Shown one piece after another: positions 37,066 through 45,263 of a stretch of DNA of 64,000 nucleotides (position 1 is its first letter; the number at the start of each line of letters is the position of its first letter). A program made the translations under genes and the position numbers. The notes under the pieces are model-generated. The model was not told where the DNA came from and made no database searches. It was given only the letters and a program-made list of their open reading frames with translations. The stretch is from Streptomyces sp. NBC_00691 (GTDB lineage Bacteria > Actinomycetota > Actinomycetes > Streptomycetales > Streptomycetaceae). The stretch spans positions 4,504,501 to 4,568,500 of the forward strand of contig NZ_CP109007.1 in NCBI RefSeq assembly GCF_036226665.1. Reading direction: 5' to 3'.

Positions 37066-37845
37066 TCAGTCGATGTGCACGATCTGGAACGCCTCCGCCA
37101 TCCGGCCCGGAGGCAGTCCGCCCGCCGTCGCGTGTTCGCCGAGCCAGGTGCGCAGGAGGCCCGCGAGGTCGTCGAAGTGGGCCGTCTGGGAGGTGTGGAT
37201 GCGCAGCGCCTCGACCTTGCGGTCGAAGACCGGGGTGACGTCCACGTACTGGTTGGGGGTCGGGCCGGTCATCAGCCACAGCTCGTGGACGGTCCACGGG
37301 TCGAGGCCCTCGTCCTTCAGCAGGGAGGGGTGGGCGAAGGGGTTGCGGGCCTCGGGGTAGACCGCGCGCAGACAGGCGTCGCCGACGGCGCGGTGGTCGG
37401 GGTGGAGGTCGGCGACCCGGGCCCAGTTGATCTCGGGGGAGGGGATGATCGCACGCTGCGGCCGTACCTCGCGTATCACCCGGCACAGGTCGCGGCGGAG
37501 TTCCACCGAGGCCTCCACGAAGCTGTCGGGATAGCCGAGGAAGCGGACGTCCGCGACGCCGCTGAGCTTGGCGGAGTGGACCTGTTCGGCGCGGCGCAGA
37601 TCCGCCATCGCCTGGCGGGGGAGCCGGTCGTCGTAACCGCCGGCGCCGCCGTCCGTGACGATGCAGTACGTGACGCGGGTGCCGCGCTCGATCCACTGCA
37701 TGACGGTGCCGCTGACGCAGAACTCGATGTCGTCGGGGTGCGCGGCCACGACGAGCAGCGATGCGGGCGCGGTGCGGGCGCTGTGGTCGACGGCGCTGCC
37801 GGCAGGGCGGTCGACGGTGTGGTCGTGGTCCTCCATGTCCCTCAT
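37066..37845 (-). CDS. PIG-L (LmbE/MshB-like) N-acetylglucosaminyl deacetylase family protein
   Basis: The 259-residue zinc hydrolase has the first metal motif AAHPDDIEF (His, Asp, Asp), DGGAGGYDDR in the substrate loop, and the third-ligand block DLHPDHRAVG. These define the PIG-L family, which removes acetyl from GlcNAc linked to inositol (MshB), lipid or antibiotic aglycones. The first 30 residues are acidic and dispensable-looking. It is divergent from the asnB-like operon and shares its 145-base promoter region. With an MshA-like glycosyltransferase at 43349 in that operon it could deacetylate that enzyme's product. Confidence 0.88.
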   Translation of the reverse strand: MRDMEDHDHTVDRPAGSAVDHSARTAPASLLVVAAHPDDIEFCVSGTVMQWIERGTRVTYCIVTDGGAGGYDDRLPRQAMADLRRAEQVHSAKLSGVADVRFLGYPDSFVEASVELRRDLCRVIREVRPQRAIIPSPEINWARVADLHPDHRAVGDACLRAVYPEARNPFAHPSLLKDEGLDPWTVHELWLMTGPTPNQYVDVTPVFDRKVEALRIHTSQTAHFDDLAGLLRTWLGEHATAGGLPPGRMAEAFQIVHID

Positions 37846-37931
37846 GGGGTCAGCCTGTTGGGGCGCCGGGGGCGTCGCAAGGCCAAGCCGTGGCGTGAAC
37901 TGGACATGGCACTTACGCGCCATTCAAAAAC

Positions 37932-37959
37932 TTGGTAGATTCAAATCATTGGTTAGTAC
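37932..37959 (+). promoter_or_regulatory. Promoter candidate of the asnB-like operon
   Basis: TTGGTA (37932-37937), a 16-base spacer and TAGTAC (37954-37959) lie in a distinctly AT-rich island between the divergent PIG-L and asnB-like genes. GGAGGG at 37977-37982 then serves the GTG at 37991. Confidence 0.5.
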
Positions 37960-37990
37960 GGGTGAGTGATGTGCTTGGAGGGTGACCGCT

Positions 37991-39808
37991 GTGTGCAGGA
38001 TTCTCGGCTCCTTCGCCGCCGGAGCGGCGGCCCACGCCGACCGCCCCGACCCGGCGCAACTCGCCGCCGTGTCGGCCCGTCAGCGCCACGGCGGCCCCGA
38101 CGAGCACGCCGTGCTCACCGGACCCGGCTGGTCCCTCGGCTGCGACCGGCTCGCCGTCACCGACCCCTGCGGCGGGCAGCAGCCCTACCGGCTGCCCCAC
38201 CTCCCCGGCGTCCTCGCCGTCCTCAACGGCGAGATCTACAACCACGCCGAGCTGCGCCGCGCCCTGGCCGCCCGCGGCCACCGGTTCCCCGACCGCTGCG
38301 ACGGCACGCTGCTGCCCGCGCTCTACGCCGAGTACGGACCCGCCTTCGCCGAACGCCTCGACGGCATGTTCGCCGTCGCGGTCCTCGACCTGCGCCCCGG
38401 CAGCCCCCGACTCGTGCTCGCCGTCGACGACATGGGGATGAAGCCGATCCACCTCCACCACGACCCGTACGACGGCTCCACCCGGTTCGCCTCCGAGATC
38501 CCCGCGCTCCTCGCCTTCGAAGGGGTCCGGATCTCCCCGCGCGAGGACTCCCTCGACACGGTCCTCGCCACCCGTACGTCCTTCTCCACGCACACCGCGC
38601 TGGACGGCGTCAGCGTCCTGCCGCCCGGGGCCACCGCCCTCGTCCGGCCCGGCGCCGCCCCCGTCGTCCGCCGGCGCGGCCCGCACCGGAGCACCCCCGT
38701 CGGCGACACCCAGGACGTCCTGCGGCACGAGGTACGGCGGCTCGCCGAGGCCGAGGTCCCCGTCTGCGCCATCACCAGCGGCGGCCTCGACTCCGGACTC
38801 GTCACCGCGCTCGCCGCAGAACACGCCCGCGAGACCGACGCGCCGCCGCTGCACACCTTCCACCTCACCTACCGGGGACGGTGGCCCGACTCCGAGGCGG
38901 CGTACGCCCGTTCCGTCGCACGCCGGACCCGGACCGTGCACCACGAGGTCGCCGTCGACCCCGACGAGATCGGCTCCCTCCTCACCCGGACCGTCCGCCA
39001 CCTCGGCCAGCCCAACGCCGACCCCATCACCCTCTCCACGTACGCGCTGTTCCGCGCCGTCCGCGAGAACGGCTTCACCGTCGCCCTCACCGGCGACGGC
39101 GCCGACGAAATCTTCGGCGGGTACGACCGGATGCGCGCGGCACTCGCGGCGCCGGCCGGCGCAGACTGGGCGGGGGCGTACGCGGACGCGCTCTCGGCGG
39201 CGCCGCGCCTGCTCCGGGAGCACCTGTACACCGCCGACTACCGTGCGCACATCGCCGATCAGGGCTCTGCGGCCGACCGCATCGAGCAGGAGCTGCGCTC
39301 GGCGGAGGCGGTCGGCGAGGACCGGCTCACCGCGATGACGGCCTTCGAGACCCGCTGGCGGCTTCCCGCGTACCACCTGCGGCGCGTGGACCACCTGTCG
39401 ATGGCGTGGGCGGTCGAGGCGCGGATGCCGTTCTGCCAGCCGTCGGTGGTGACGCACGCGCGAGCCCTGCCCACGGCCGCGCGGACGGGGAAACGGGCGC
39501 TGTACGAGGCGGGGGCGGAACTGCTGCCCTCGGCGGTCCTGCGCCGCCCCAAGCAGCCCTTCACCCTGCCGCTCTCGGCGATGCTCGCACCGGGCAGCCC
39601 GCTCCTGGAGACGGTCCGGGAACTACTGTCCCCCGCCCGGCTGGTCCTGGGCGGGAAGGTCCGCGCGGACCGCGTGCGGAAACTCCTCACCCGCCACTGC
39701 GAACGCCCGTCCCCGAGCGACGCCCAGGCGCTGTGGGCCCTGGCGGTCCACGAACTGTGGACGGACGTCGTCCAGGGCATGCGCATCCCGGTCGGCTGTG
39801 CGGCCTGA
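37991..39808 (+). CDS. Asparagine synthetase-like, glutamine-hydrolysing (class B) enzyme
   Basis: A 605-residue two-domain protein. Starting at the GTG at 37991 puts Cys at position 2 (VCRILGSF), the N-terminal nucleophile of Ntn glutaminases; NGEIYNHAELR and DGMFAVAVLD complete that domain. The synthetase domain has the pyrophosphate loop ITSGGLDSGLVTA, LTGDGADEIFGGYDR and RVDHLSMAWAVEARMPF. It would transfer Gln-derived ammonia to an adenylated carboxylate. Family relatives include asparagine synthetase, beta-lactam synthetase and lasso cyclase; the intact glutaminase argues for amide formation. It overlaps the next gene by 11 bases and heads the operon. Confidence 0.88.
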   Translation: MCRILGSFAAGAAAHADRPDPAQLAAVSARQRHGGPDEHAVLTGPGWSLGCDRLAVTDPCGGQQPYRLPHLPGVLAVLNGEIYNHAELRRALAARGHRFPDRCDGTLLPALYAEYGPAFAERLDGMFAVAVLDLRPGSPRLVLAVDDMGMKPIHLHHDPYDGSTRFASEIPALLAFEGVRISPREDSLDTVLATRTSFSTHTALDGVSVLPPGATALVRPGAAPVVRRRGPHRSTPVGDTQDVLRHEVRRLAEAEVPVCAITSGGLDSGLVTALAAEHARETDAPPLHTFHLTYRGRWPDSEAAYARSVARRTRTVHHEVAVDPDEIGSLLTRTVRHLGQPNADPITLSTYALFRAVRENGFTVALTGDGADEIFGGYDRMRAALAAPAGADWAGAYADALSAAPRLLREHLYTADYRAHIADQGSAADRIEQELRSAEAVGEDRLTAMTAFETRWRLPAYHLRRVDHLSMAWAVEARMPFCQPSVVTHARALPTAARTGKRALYEAGAELLPSAVLRRPKQPFTLPLSAMLAPGSPLLETVRELLSPARLVLGGKVRADRVRKLLTRHCERPSPSDAQALWALAVHELWTDVVQGMRIPVGCAA

Positions 39809-40712
39809 TCCTCCGGGACCTCCCCGCCCCGGACCCGCGCGGGGCGGCCCCGCCCGTGCCACCGTCGTCCGGGCGCACGACGCCCCCGGGCCCACCCTCG
39901 TCCTCCGGCTCGACCAGCTCCCCCTCGGGGCGCTCGCCCTCGGCGGGGAGCTGGCGCGGCTGCGCCACGCGCTCGCCGGCACGGCCCACGCGGGGATCGC
40001 CAAGATCGCCCTCTACGGGCCGACGGGCCGCGGCCGCCTCGACTACCGCTTCGTCCAGGCCCTCCCCGCCGGCGGATTCGACTTCCGGGCGGGCTGCGGC
40101 CACTCCCTCCTCGCCTGCGTGGTCGCCGACGCCCGCCCCGGACCCGTCACCGTCCGCGCCGTGACCACCGGCGACACCGTCCTGTGTGAGCGCGAGCCGG
40201 AAGGGGACGCGTACGTCCTCAGCTTCCTCCGCGCCCCGGCCGCCCCCGGCACCCTCCCCACCGGCCGTCCCGTCGACGTCCTCGACGGGGTTCCCGTCTC
40301 GCTCGTCCGGTACGGCAACCCGTACGTCTTCGTCGACGCCCGGCATCTTCCCGAGCGGGGAGTCCGGGAGCGGCTCGAAGAGCTCCGCGGCCGCGCCGCC
40401 CGGCTCCTCGGCCATCCGCCCCACTCCGCCCTCCCCAAGATCGCCGCCTTCACGGCGGGCCCGGCCGGGATCGCCGTCCGGGCGCTCACCGTCGGCGGCT
40501 GGCACCCCCGGCTCGCGCTCACCGGCGCCGCCGCCCTCGCCGCCGCCGGCGCGCTCGACGGGACGGTCGTGCCGCCCGTGGACGGCGAGGTACGCACCCC
40601 CGGCGGTACCGTCACCGTCTCCACCGCGCCCGACCGCGTCCGCGTCCACCACAAGCGCGCCGAACTGCTCGAACGGCTCGTGCTGCCGTGGCGTGTCCAC
40701 GCAACGGCGTGA
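39798..40712 (+). CDS. PrpF/diaminopimelate-epimerase-fold isomerase
   Basis: The 304-residue protein has the double-barrel features of PrpF: a Cys in GFDFRAGCGHSLLACVVAD at the DapF-like active-site helix, a repeated half after about residue 150, and the closing block KIAAFTAGPAG...VRALTVGGWHPRLALTGA that is diagnostic for 2-methylaconitate/oxalomesaconate isomerases. Such enzymes move a double bond or invert a centre in polycarboxylates. The first 20 residues are Pro/Arg-rich and look like linker from the GTG inside the previous gene. Paired with the amide-forming synthetase it may prepare a dicarboxylic acid building block. Confidence 0.7.
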   Translation: MRPDPPGPPRPGPARGGPARATVVRAHDAPGPTLVLRLDQLPLGALALGGELARLRHALAGTAHAGIAKIALYGPTGRGRLDYRFVQALPAGGFDFRAGCGHSLLACVVADARPGPVTVRAVTTGDTVLCEREPEGDAYVLSFLRAPAAPGTLPTGRPVDVLDGVPVSLVRYGNPYVFVDARHLPERGVRERLEELRGRAARLLGHPPHSALPKIAAFTAGPAGIAVRALTVGGWHPRLALTGAAALAAAGALDGTVVPPVDGEVRTPGGTVTVSTAPDRVRVHHKRAELLERLVLPWRVHATA

Positions 40713-40803
40713 ACGCGCACCCTTCTCACCAGGCCCGGCGTCCCTTTCCTCTGCCACGCTGAAATGGACCGGCAATCGGTATCCGTGGGGAGAGCAGACA
40801 CAC

Positions 40804-41550
40804 ATGAAATTCGAGAATCTGCGTGTCGTCGTGACCGGAGCGTCCCGCTATTTCGGTCGCGCGCTCGCCGTCGGATTCGCGCATCTCGGCGCCGAGGTCT
40901 ACGTCTCGGCGCGGACCGTCGAGGCCGCCGAACGCACCCGTACCGAAGTCATGGGCTCGGCCCGTGACCGTATCCACGCCTTCGGCTGCGACCTCAGCAG
41001 GCCCGCCGAGATCCGGGAGTTCGCCGCCCGCGTCGGCGAACGGACCGACCGCGTCGACCTGTTGGTCAACAACGGGGCCCGCTGGCTCGACGGCATGGAC
41101 CTGGAGGCCGCCAGCGACCGCGAGATCGTCGAGACGATCGAGTCGACGGCCGGCGGCACGGTCCTCATGGTGAAGCACTTCCTGCCCCTGCTGCGCGGCT
41201 CGCTGCGCCCCGACATCGTCAACATGGTCGCCGTCCGCGACGCCGAGGGCGCCTCCGCGGCGGCCGCGGGCGCCGCCCACGAGGCCTTCTGGGCGGCGAA
41301 GAGCGCCCAGGCCGGATTCGCCGACATCCTCTCGCGCCGCCTCCGCCCCTCCGGCGTCCGCGTGTTCTCCCTCTTCCCGCCCGACTTCTCGACCTCCGAC
41401 CCGCGCTTCGCGGAATGGGACGGCTCGAATCCGGACGGAATCGCACCCGACGAGAAGCTGACGACGCAGGCCCTCTTCGAATGCATCGTCTACGCGGTCG
41501 AGCAGCCCCGCGACTGCTTCATCCGCTCGTTTCACTTCGAGCCCCGCTGA
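40804..41550 (+). CDS. Short-chain dehydrogenase/reductase-like protein lacking the catalytic Tyr
   Basis: A 248-residue Rossmann protein: nucleotide loop VVTGASRYFGRALA, then SART for the cofactor ribose, DLSRPAE and LLVNNGARW (NNAG position). In the active-site region the usual YxxxK reads FWAAK in AHEAFWAAKSAQ, so the catalytic tyrosine is replaced by Phe while Lys remains; the conserved Ser before it is also not evident (NMVAVRDAEG). Unless another residue substitutes, it may bind NAD(P) without normal redox chemistry, or act as a lyase or scaffold. GGGGAGAG precedes the ATG. Confidence 0.8.
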   Translation: MKFENLRVVVTGASRYFGRALAVGFAHLGAEVYVSARTVEAAERTRTEVMGSARDRIHAFGCDLSRPAEIREFAARVGERTDRVDLLVNNGARWLDGMDLEAASDREIVETIESTAGGTVLMVKHFLPLLRGSLRPDIVNMVAVRDAEGASAAAAGAAHEAFWAAKSAQAGFADILSRRLRPSGVRVFSLFPPDFSTSDPRFAEWDGSNPDGIAPDEKLTTQALFECIVYAVEQPRDCFIRSFHFEPR

Positions 41551-41656
41551 CCCCGCCACCCCTTCGAGCACGAGCCCGCTGACCCGCCCTGCGCCGACAG
41601 CGCTCCGCCGCACGCGACCGCTGAAGCCCACCGCACCGCAGCGTCAAGGAGGTCCC

Positions 41657-43222
41657 ATGAGCACCCCTGTCTGGATCACCGCGACCCCTCCCGCCACCCA
41701 CGGCGAACTGCACATCGGCCACCTCGCCGGGCCGTACGTCGCCGCCGACGTCCTCACCCGCTATCTGCGAGCCGAGGGCGAGGCCGTCCGGTTCACCACC
41801 GGTACCGCCGACCACGCCAGCTCCGTCGAGGTCCGGGCGCTGCGCCACCACCGCAAGCCCGAGGAGGTCGCCGAGGGCTACCGGGCCGCGATCACCGCGG
41901 ACTGGCTGCGGTCGGGCGTGGAGTTCGACCACATCGTGCGTCCGCGCCGCGACAAGGGATACGGACGCTGGGTGCAGGACCTCTTCGGGCGCCTCTTCGC
42001 GCAGGGCGTCATCGCCCCGCGCACCCGCCTGCTGCCGTACTGCGAGCCGTGCGAGCGCTGGCTGCACGGGGCGCACGCCACCGGCACCTGCCCGCACTGC
42101 GGCGCGGTCAGCGACGGCGGCATGTGCCACGAGTGCGCACGGCCGAACGACGGCGGCGACCTCATCGGCGCCCGCTGCGCCCTCTGCGACACCCCGGCGG
42201 TGGCCCGCCGCTGCCGCCGGCTCTACGTGCCCCTGGAGCCGTTCCGGGAGACGCTCGCCGAGTACTGGGCGACGGCCGGGCTGCCGCCCAGGCTCGCCGC
42301 GCTGTGCGAGTCGCTCGTCGAGGACGGGCTGCCGGACATCGCGGTCGGCCACCCCGCCGAGTGGGGCCTCCAGGTGCCGGTCGAGGGCTTCCCCGACCAC
42401 CGGATCGACGGCTGCTTCGAAGCCGCCGCGATGCACCTCTTCGGCTACGACGTGCAGGGCCCGCTGCCCCGCCGGGCGATCCACTTCTGCGGCTTCGGGC
42501 ACGCCTTCTGCCACGCCGTGCTGCTGCCGGTGCTGCTCCTCGCGCAGGACATCAAGCTGCCGCAGGACTTCAACGTCAACGAGTCGTACGTCATCGAGGA
42601 GGGCGTCCAGGAGGGCAACGTCTGGGCGCTCGACCTGCTCACCGAGTACGGCTCCGACACCCTGCGCCGCCATGTCCTCCAGGCCCGCCCGCTGGGCCGC
42701 CGCACCGTCTTCCACCGGGAGCGGCTCGCCGCCGCCCGGCGCGAGCTGGACGAGAACTGGAACAGCTGGCTGTCCCGGCTCTTCGCCGCCGTACGGGAGG
42801 AGTGCGGCGGCCTCGCCCCGCAGGCGCTGCCCGGCGGCACCGGCTGGGAGATCCTGGAGCGGCGGCTGCACCGGGGCGTCGACGATCTGCGCGAGGCGTA
42901 CGGCCCCGATGCCTTCGACCCGCGCCGGGCGGTCGCCGTCCTGGACGAGATGGTCCGCTCGGCCGCCGACTTCGGTCACGTCAACGCCCACGAACGCTGC
43001 CGGCCCAGCACGTCCTGCCGTCATCTCCCCGCACTCGCCGCCCAGCTGGCGGTGGCCTCGGCCCTGTCGGCGTGGGCGCGGCCGGTGATGCCGGAGGGCG
43101 CGGACCGGCTGGCGGCGGCGCTCCACGCGGCGCCGGGCCGTCCGGTCGACTGGCACGCCCTGACGGCGCCCCTCCCGGGGACCCGGCTGGCACCTCCGTC
43201 GGGTCCGGTCTTCGGGTTCTGA
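41657..43222 (+). CDS. Methionyl-tRNA synthetase-like protein with degenerate KMSKS
   Basis: The 521-residue class I aaRS homologue has the HIGH motif in HGELHIGHLAGPYVAAD, and four CxxC knuckles between residues 130 and 190 (CEPC, CPHC, CHEC, CALC) as in two-zinc MetRS. Where MetRS has KMSKSxGN, this protein reads VIEEGVQEGNVWALDLLTEYG: the lysines needed for ATP transition-state binding are gone. A helical anticodon-like domain follows but is short. It is thus unlikely to be the housekeeping MetRS; a pathway enzyme that activates an amino acid or binds a substrate is more likely. MetRS-like domains also occur in hydrazine synthases, fused there to cupins. AAGGAGGT is a consensus ribosome site. 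Confidence 0.85.
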   Translation: MSTPVWITATPPATHGELHIGHLAGPYVAADVLTRYLRAEGEAVRFTTGTADHASSVEVRALRHHRKPEEVAEGYRAAITADWLRSGVEFDHIVRPRRDKGYGRWVQDLFGRLFAQGVIAPRTRLLPYCEPCERWLHGAHATGTCPHCGAVSDGGMCHECARPNDGGDLIGARCALCDTPAVARRCRRLYVPLEPFRETLAEYWATAGLPPRLAALCESLVEDGLPDIAVGHPAEWGLQVPVEGFPDHRIDGCFEAAAMHLFGYDVQGPLPRRAIHFCGFGHAFCHAVLLPVLLLAQDIKLPQDFNVNESYVIEEGVQEGNVWALDLLTEYGSDTLRRHVLQARPLGRRTVFHRERLAAARRELDENWNSWLSRLFAAVREECGGLAPQALPGGTGWEILERRLHRGVDDLREAYGPDAFDPRRAVAVLDEMVRSAADFGHVNAHERCRPSTSCRHLPALAAQLAVASALSAWARPVMPEGADRLAAALHAAPGRPVDWHALTAPLPGTRLAPPSGPVFGF

Positions 43223-43348
43223 CGTTTCGTCCGCTCTCTCACTACTAAGCAACTAAGTAACCCCGTAGATCCCCCACCCTGCCGCGTGACCGTGCGCGCG
43301 CGAGCGACGCGCAGGGGCACGTGGCTTCCCTCCCCTCAGGAGCCCCTC

Positions 43349-44680
43349 GTGTCCCTGCGCGTCGCCATGCTCAGCGTCCACACCTCCCCGCTCCACCAGC
43401 CCGGGACGGGGGACGCCGGCGGCATGAACGTCTACATGGTCGAGCTCTCCCGCGCCCTCGCCGAGCAGGGCGCGGAGGTCGATCTGTTCACCCGCTGCCG
43501 GGGCGAGGGCCTGCCCCCGCTCGTCGAGCTCGCCCCCGGGGTACGGGTCCGGCACCTCCACGCGGGGCCGCGCCAGGCGCTGCCCAAGGAGGCCATGCCC
43601 GATCTGGTGGTGCCGTTCTCGCTGGCCCTGCTCAAGGAGGAGCGGCGGTACGACCTGGTCCACTCGCACTACTGGCTCTCCGGGCAGGCGGGCCGGATCG
43701 CCTCGGTGGGCTGGCGGATCCCGCTGGTGCACACCGCCCACACCCTGGCCCGGGTGAAGAACGCCTCGCTGGCCGCGGGCGACACCCCCGAACCTGAGCT
43801 GCGGGTCAGGGGCGAGCACCAGGTGGCGGGTGCCGCGGACCGGCTGATCGCGAACACGGCGGACGAGGCGGAGGCGCTGCGGTCGCTCTACGGGGCGGCG
43901 GGGGAGCGGACCGAGGTGGTGCGTCCGGGGGTCGATCTGCGGACCTTCCACCCGGGGGACGGCCGGGCGGCGGCGCGGGCCCGGCTCGGGCTTCCGGCGG
44001 AGGCGTTCGTGCCGCTGTACGCGGGCCGCATACAGCCGTTGAAGGGCCCGGACGTGCTCGTGCGGGCGGTCGCCGAGCTGCTGAGGGAGGTCCCGGACCT
44101 GCGCCGCCGGCTCCTGGTGCCGGTGGTCGGCGGGCATTCGGGCGCGACCCGTGAGGGGTCGGCGTGGCAGCTCGCCGCGGAGCTGGGGGTGACGGATGTG
44201 CTGCGGTCCTGCCTTCCCGTGCCGCAGGCGCGGCTCGCGGACTGGTACCGGGCGGCGGACGTCCTGGTGGTGCCCTCGCGCAGCGAGTCGTTCGGTCTGG
44301 TGGCCCTGGAGGCGCAGGCCTGTGGGACTCCGGTGCTCGCGGCGGCGGTCGGCGGGCTGCCGACGGCGGTGTGGGACGGGGTGACGGGGATGCTGGTGCA
44401 GGGGCACGACCCGGCGGAGTACGCGCGCCGGCTGGGCTGGCTCGCGGCGCACCCGGAGGTGGTGGGGACGATGGGGGAGGCGGCGGTGCGGCATGCGCAC
44501 GGGATGAGCTGGCGGGCGTCGGCCGCGCGCACCGTCGAGGTGTACCGGGGTGCGCTGGCGGAGACGCCCCGCCCGGTGTTCCCGGGCGGGGAGCGGGTGG
44601 TGGGGCAGGGGCGGCGGCACGCCCCTGCCCCGACGGCCCCCCTCTCCTGGAGGAACGAGAAGGCCGTAGCACAAGTCTAG
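43349..44680 (+). CDS. MshA-like GT4 glycosyltransferase
   Basis: The 443-residue enzyme carries the MshA opening VAMLSVHTSPLHQPGTGDAGGMNVYMVEL, including the HTSPL and GGMN loops that hold UDP-GlcNAc and inositol phosphate, then VHSHYWLSGQAG, AGRIQPLKGPDVL and the retaining GT4 EX7E motif SRSESFGLVALEAQ. MshA makes GlcNAc-inositol-phosphate in mycothiol synthesis. Its setting in this operon, rather than beside phosphoglycerate mutase as in the Streptomyces housekeeping locus I recall, suggests a paralogue. The GTG start with AGGAG upstream gives the usual family N-terminus. Confidence 0.87.
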   Translation: MSLRVAMLSVHTSPLHQPGTGDAGGMNVYMVELSRALAEQGAEVDLFTRCRGEGLPPLVELAPGVRVRHLHAGPRQALPKEAMPDLVVPFSLALLKEERRYDLVHSHYWLSGQAGRIASVGWRIPLVHTAHTLARVKNASLAAGDTPEPELRVRGEHQVAGAADRLIANTADEAEALRSLYGAAGERTEVVRPGVDLRTFHPGDGRAAARARLGLPAEAFVPLYAGRIQPLKGPDVLVRAVAELLREVPDLRRRLLVPVVGGHSGATREGSAWQLAAELGVTDVLRSCLPVPQARLADWYRAADVLVVPSRSESFGLVALEAQACGTPVLAAAVGGLPTAVWDGVTGMLVQGHDPAEYARRLGWLAAHPEVVGTMGEAAVRHAHGMSWRASAARTVEVYRGALAETPRPVFPGGERVVGQGRRHAPAPTAPLSWRNEKAVAQV

Positions 44681-44896
44681 CATCTCTTTTGGTTCGACCA
44701 AAGATATGGGAGGCTCCGGATGCTCCAATTCCGTTGTGGGAACGGCGGAATGACGCATCCACGCCATGGCGAGTCCACGCAGAGACGAGCTATGGATTCG
44801 ATTCGAGGGCCGGGACAGAATGGAGATGTCTTCAGGGAACGCCCGGCGGCACGGGCCCCGGAAGGCGGAATTCACATTCCAATTCCTGGAGGAATC

Positions 44897-45100
44897 ATGT
44901 CCGTTGCTCAGAACACCGGAATCCGCAAGGCCGTCCGTCAGCTCCTGGTCGCGGTGGCCGCCTGTACCGCCGTCGCGGGCGGTGCCACCTTCGCCGTCGG
45001 ATCCGACATCGACCACACGGTCACCCCGCAGACGGTCGCCGGCGTCGCCGAGGACAACGGCTGGCCGGTCGTTCCGCCGAAGCCGACCCCGACCAACTGA
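44897..45100 (+). CDS. 67-residue predicted secreted peptide
   Basis: The peptide begins MSVAQNTGIRKAVRQ, then a hydrophobic segment LLVAVAACTAVAGGATFAVG like a Sec signal, and a short acidic mature part ending AEDNGWPVVPPKPTPTN. GGAGG lies at the right place before the ATG. It sits at the end of the MshA-like operon after a 216-base gap and faces two LuxR-type regulators. I know similar short exported peptides beside regulators in actinomycetes but no named family. Roles as signal, small RiPP substrate or cell-surface peptide are all open; no maturation gene is recognised. Confidence 0.65.
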   Translation: MSVAQNTGIRKAVRQLLVAVAACTAVAGGATFAVGSDIDHTVTPQTVAGVAEDNGWPVVPPKPTPTN

Positions 45101-45138
45101 CGCCACTTCCCGGGAAATTCCCCGGACATATTCTCGTG

Positions 45139-45182
45139 CCGGGCCCCGCAATCGCTGCCACGATTGTGGGGCCCCGGTATTT
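45139..45182. terminator. Terminator between the peptide and LuxR-type genes
   Basis: An imperfect GC-rich stem of about 16 pairs (45139-45154 with 45161-45177, one bulge) is followed by TATTTCC. It closes the + strand operon and separates it from the convergent regulator genes. Confidence 0.7.
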
Positions 45183-45263
45183 CCACCCCGCCGATGGCGG
45201 ACGGGACGCGCCGGCGTTCCCCCGGCCGCACCCGCGGATCCGCCCCTTCCCGCATTCCGGCGG

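Noticed and set aside
37991..39808. Lasso peptide cyclase
   Set aside because: AsnB-fold enzymes cyclise lasso peptides, but no precursor, RRE protein or leader protease is next to it, and the N-terminal Cys2 glutaminase is intact, favouring amide formation from glutamine.
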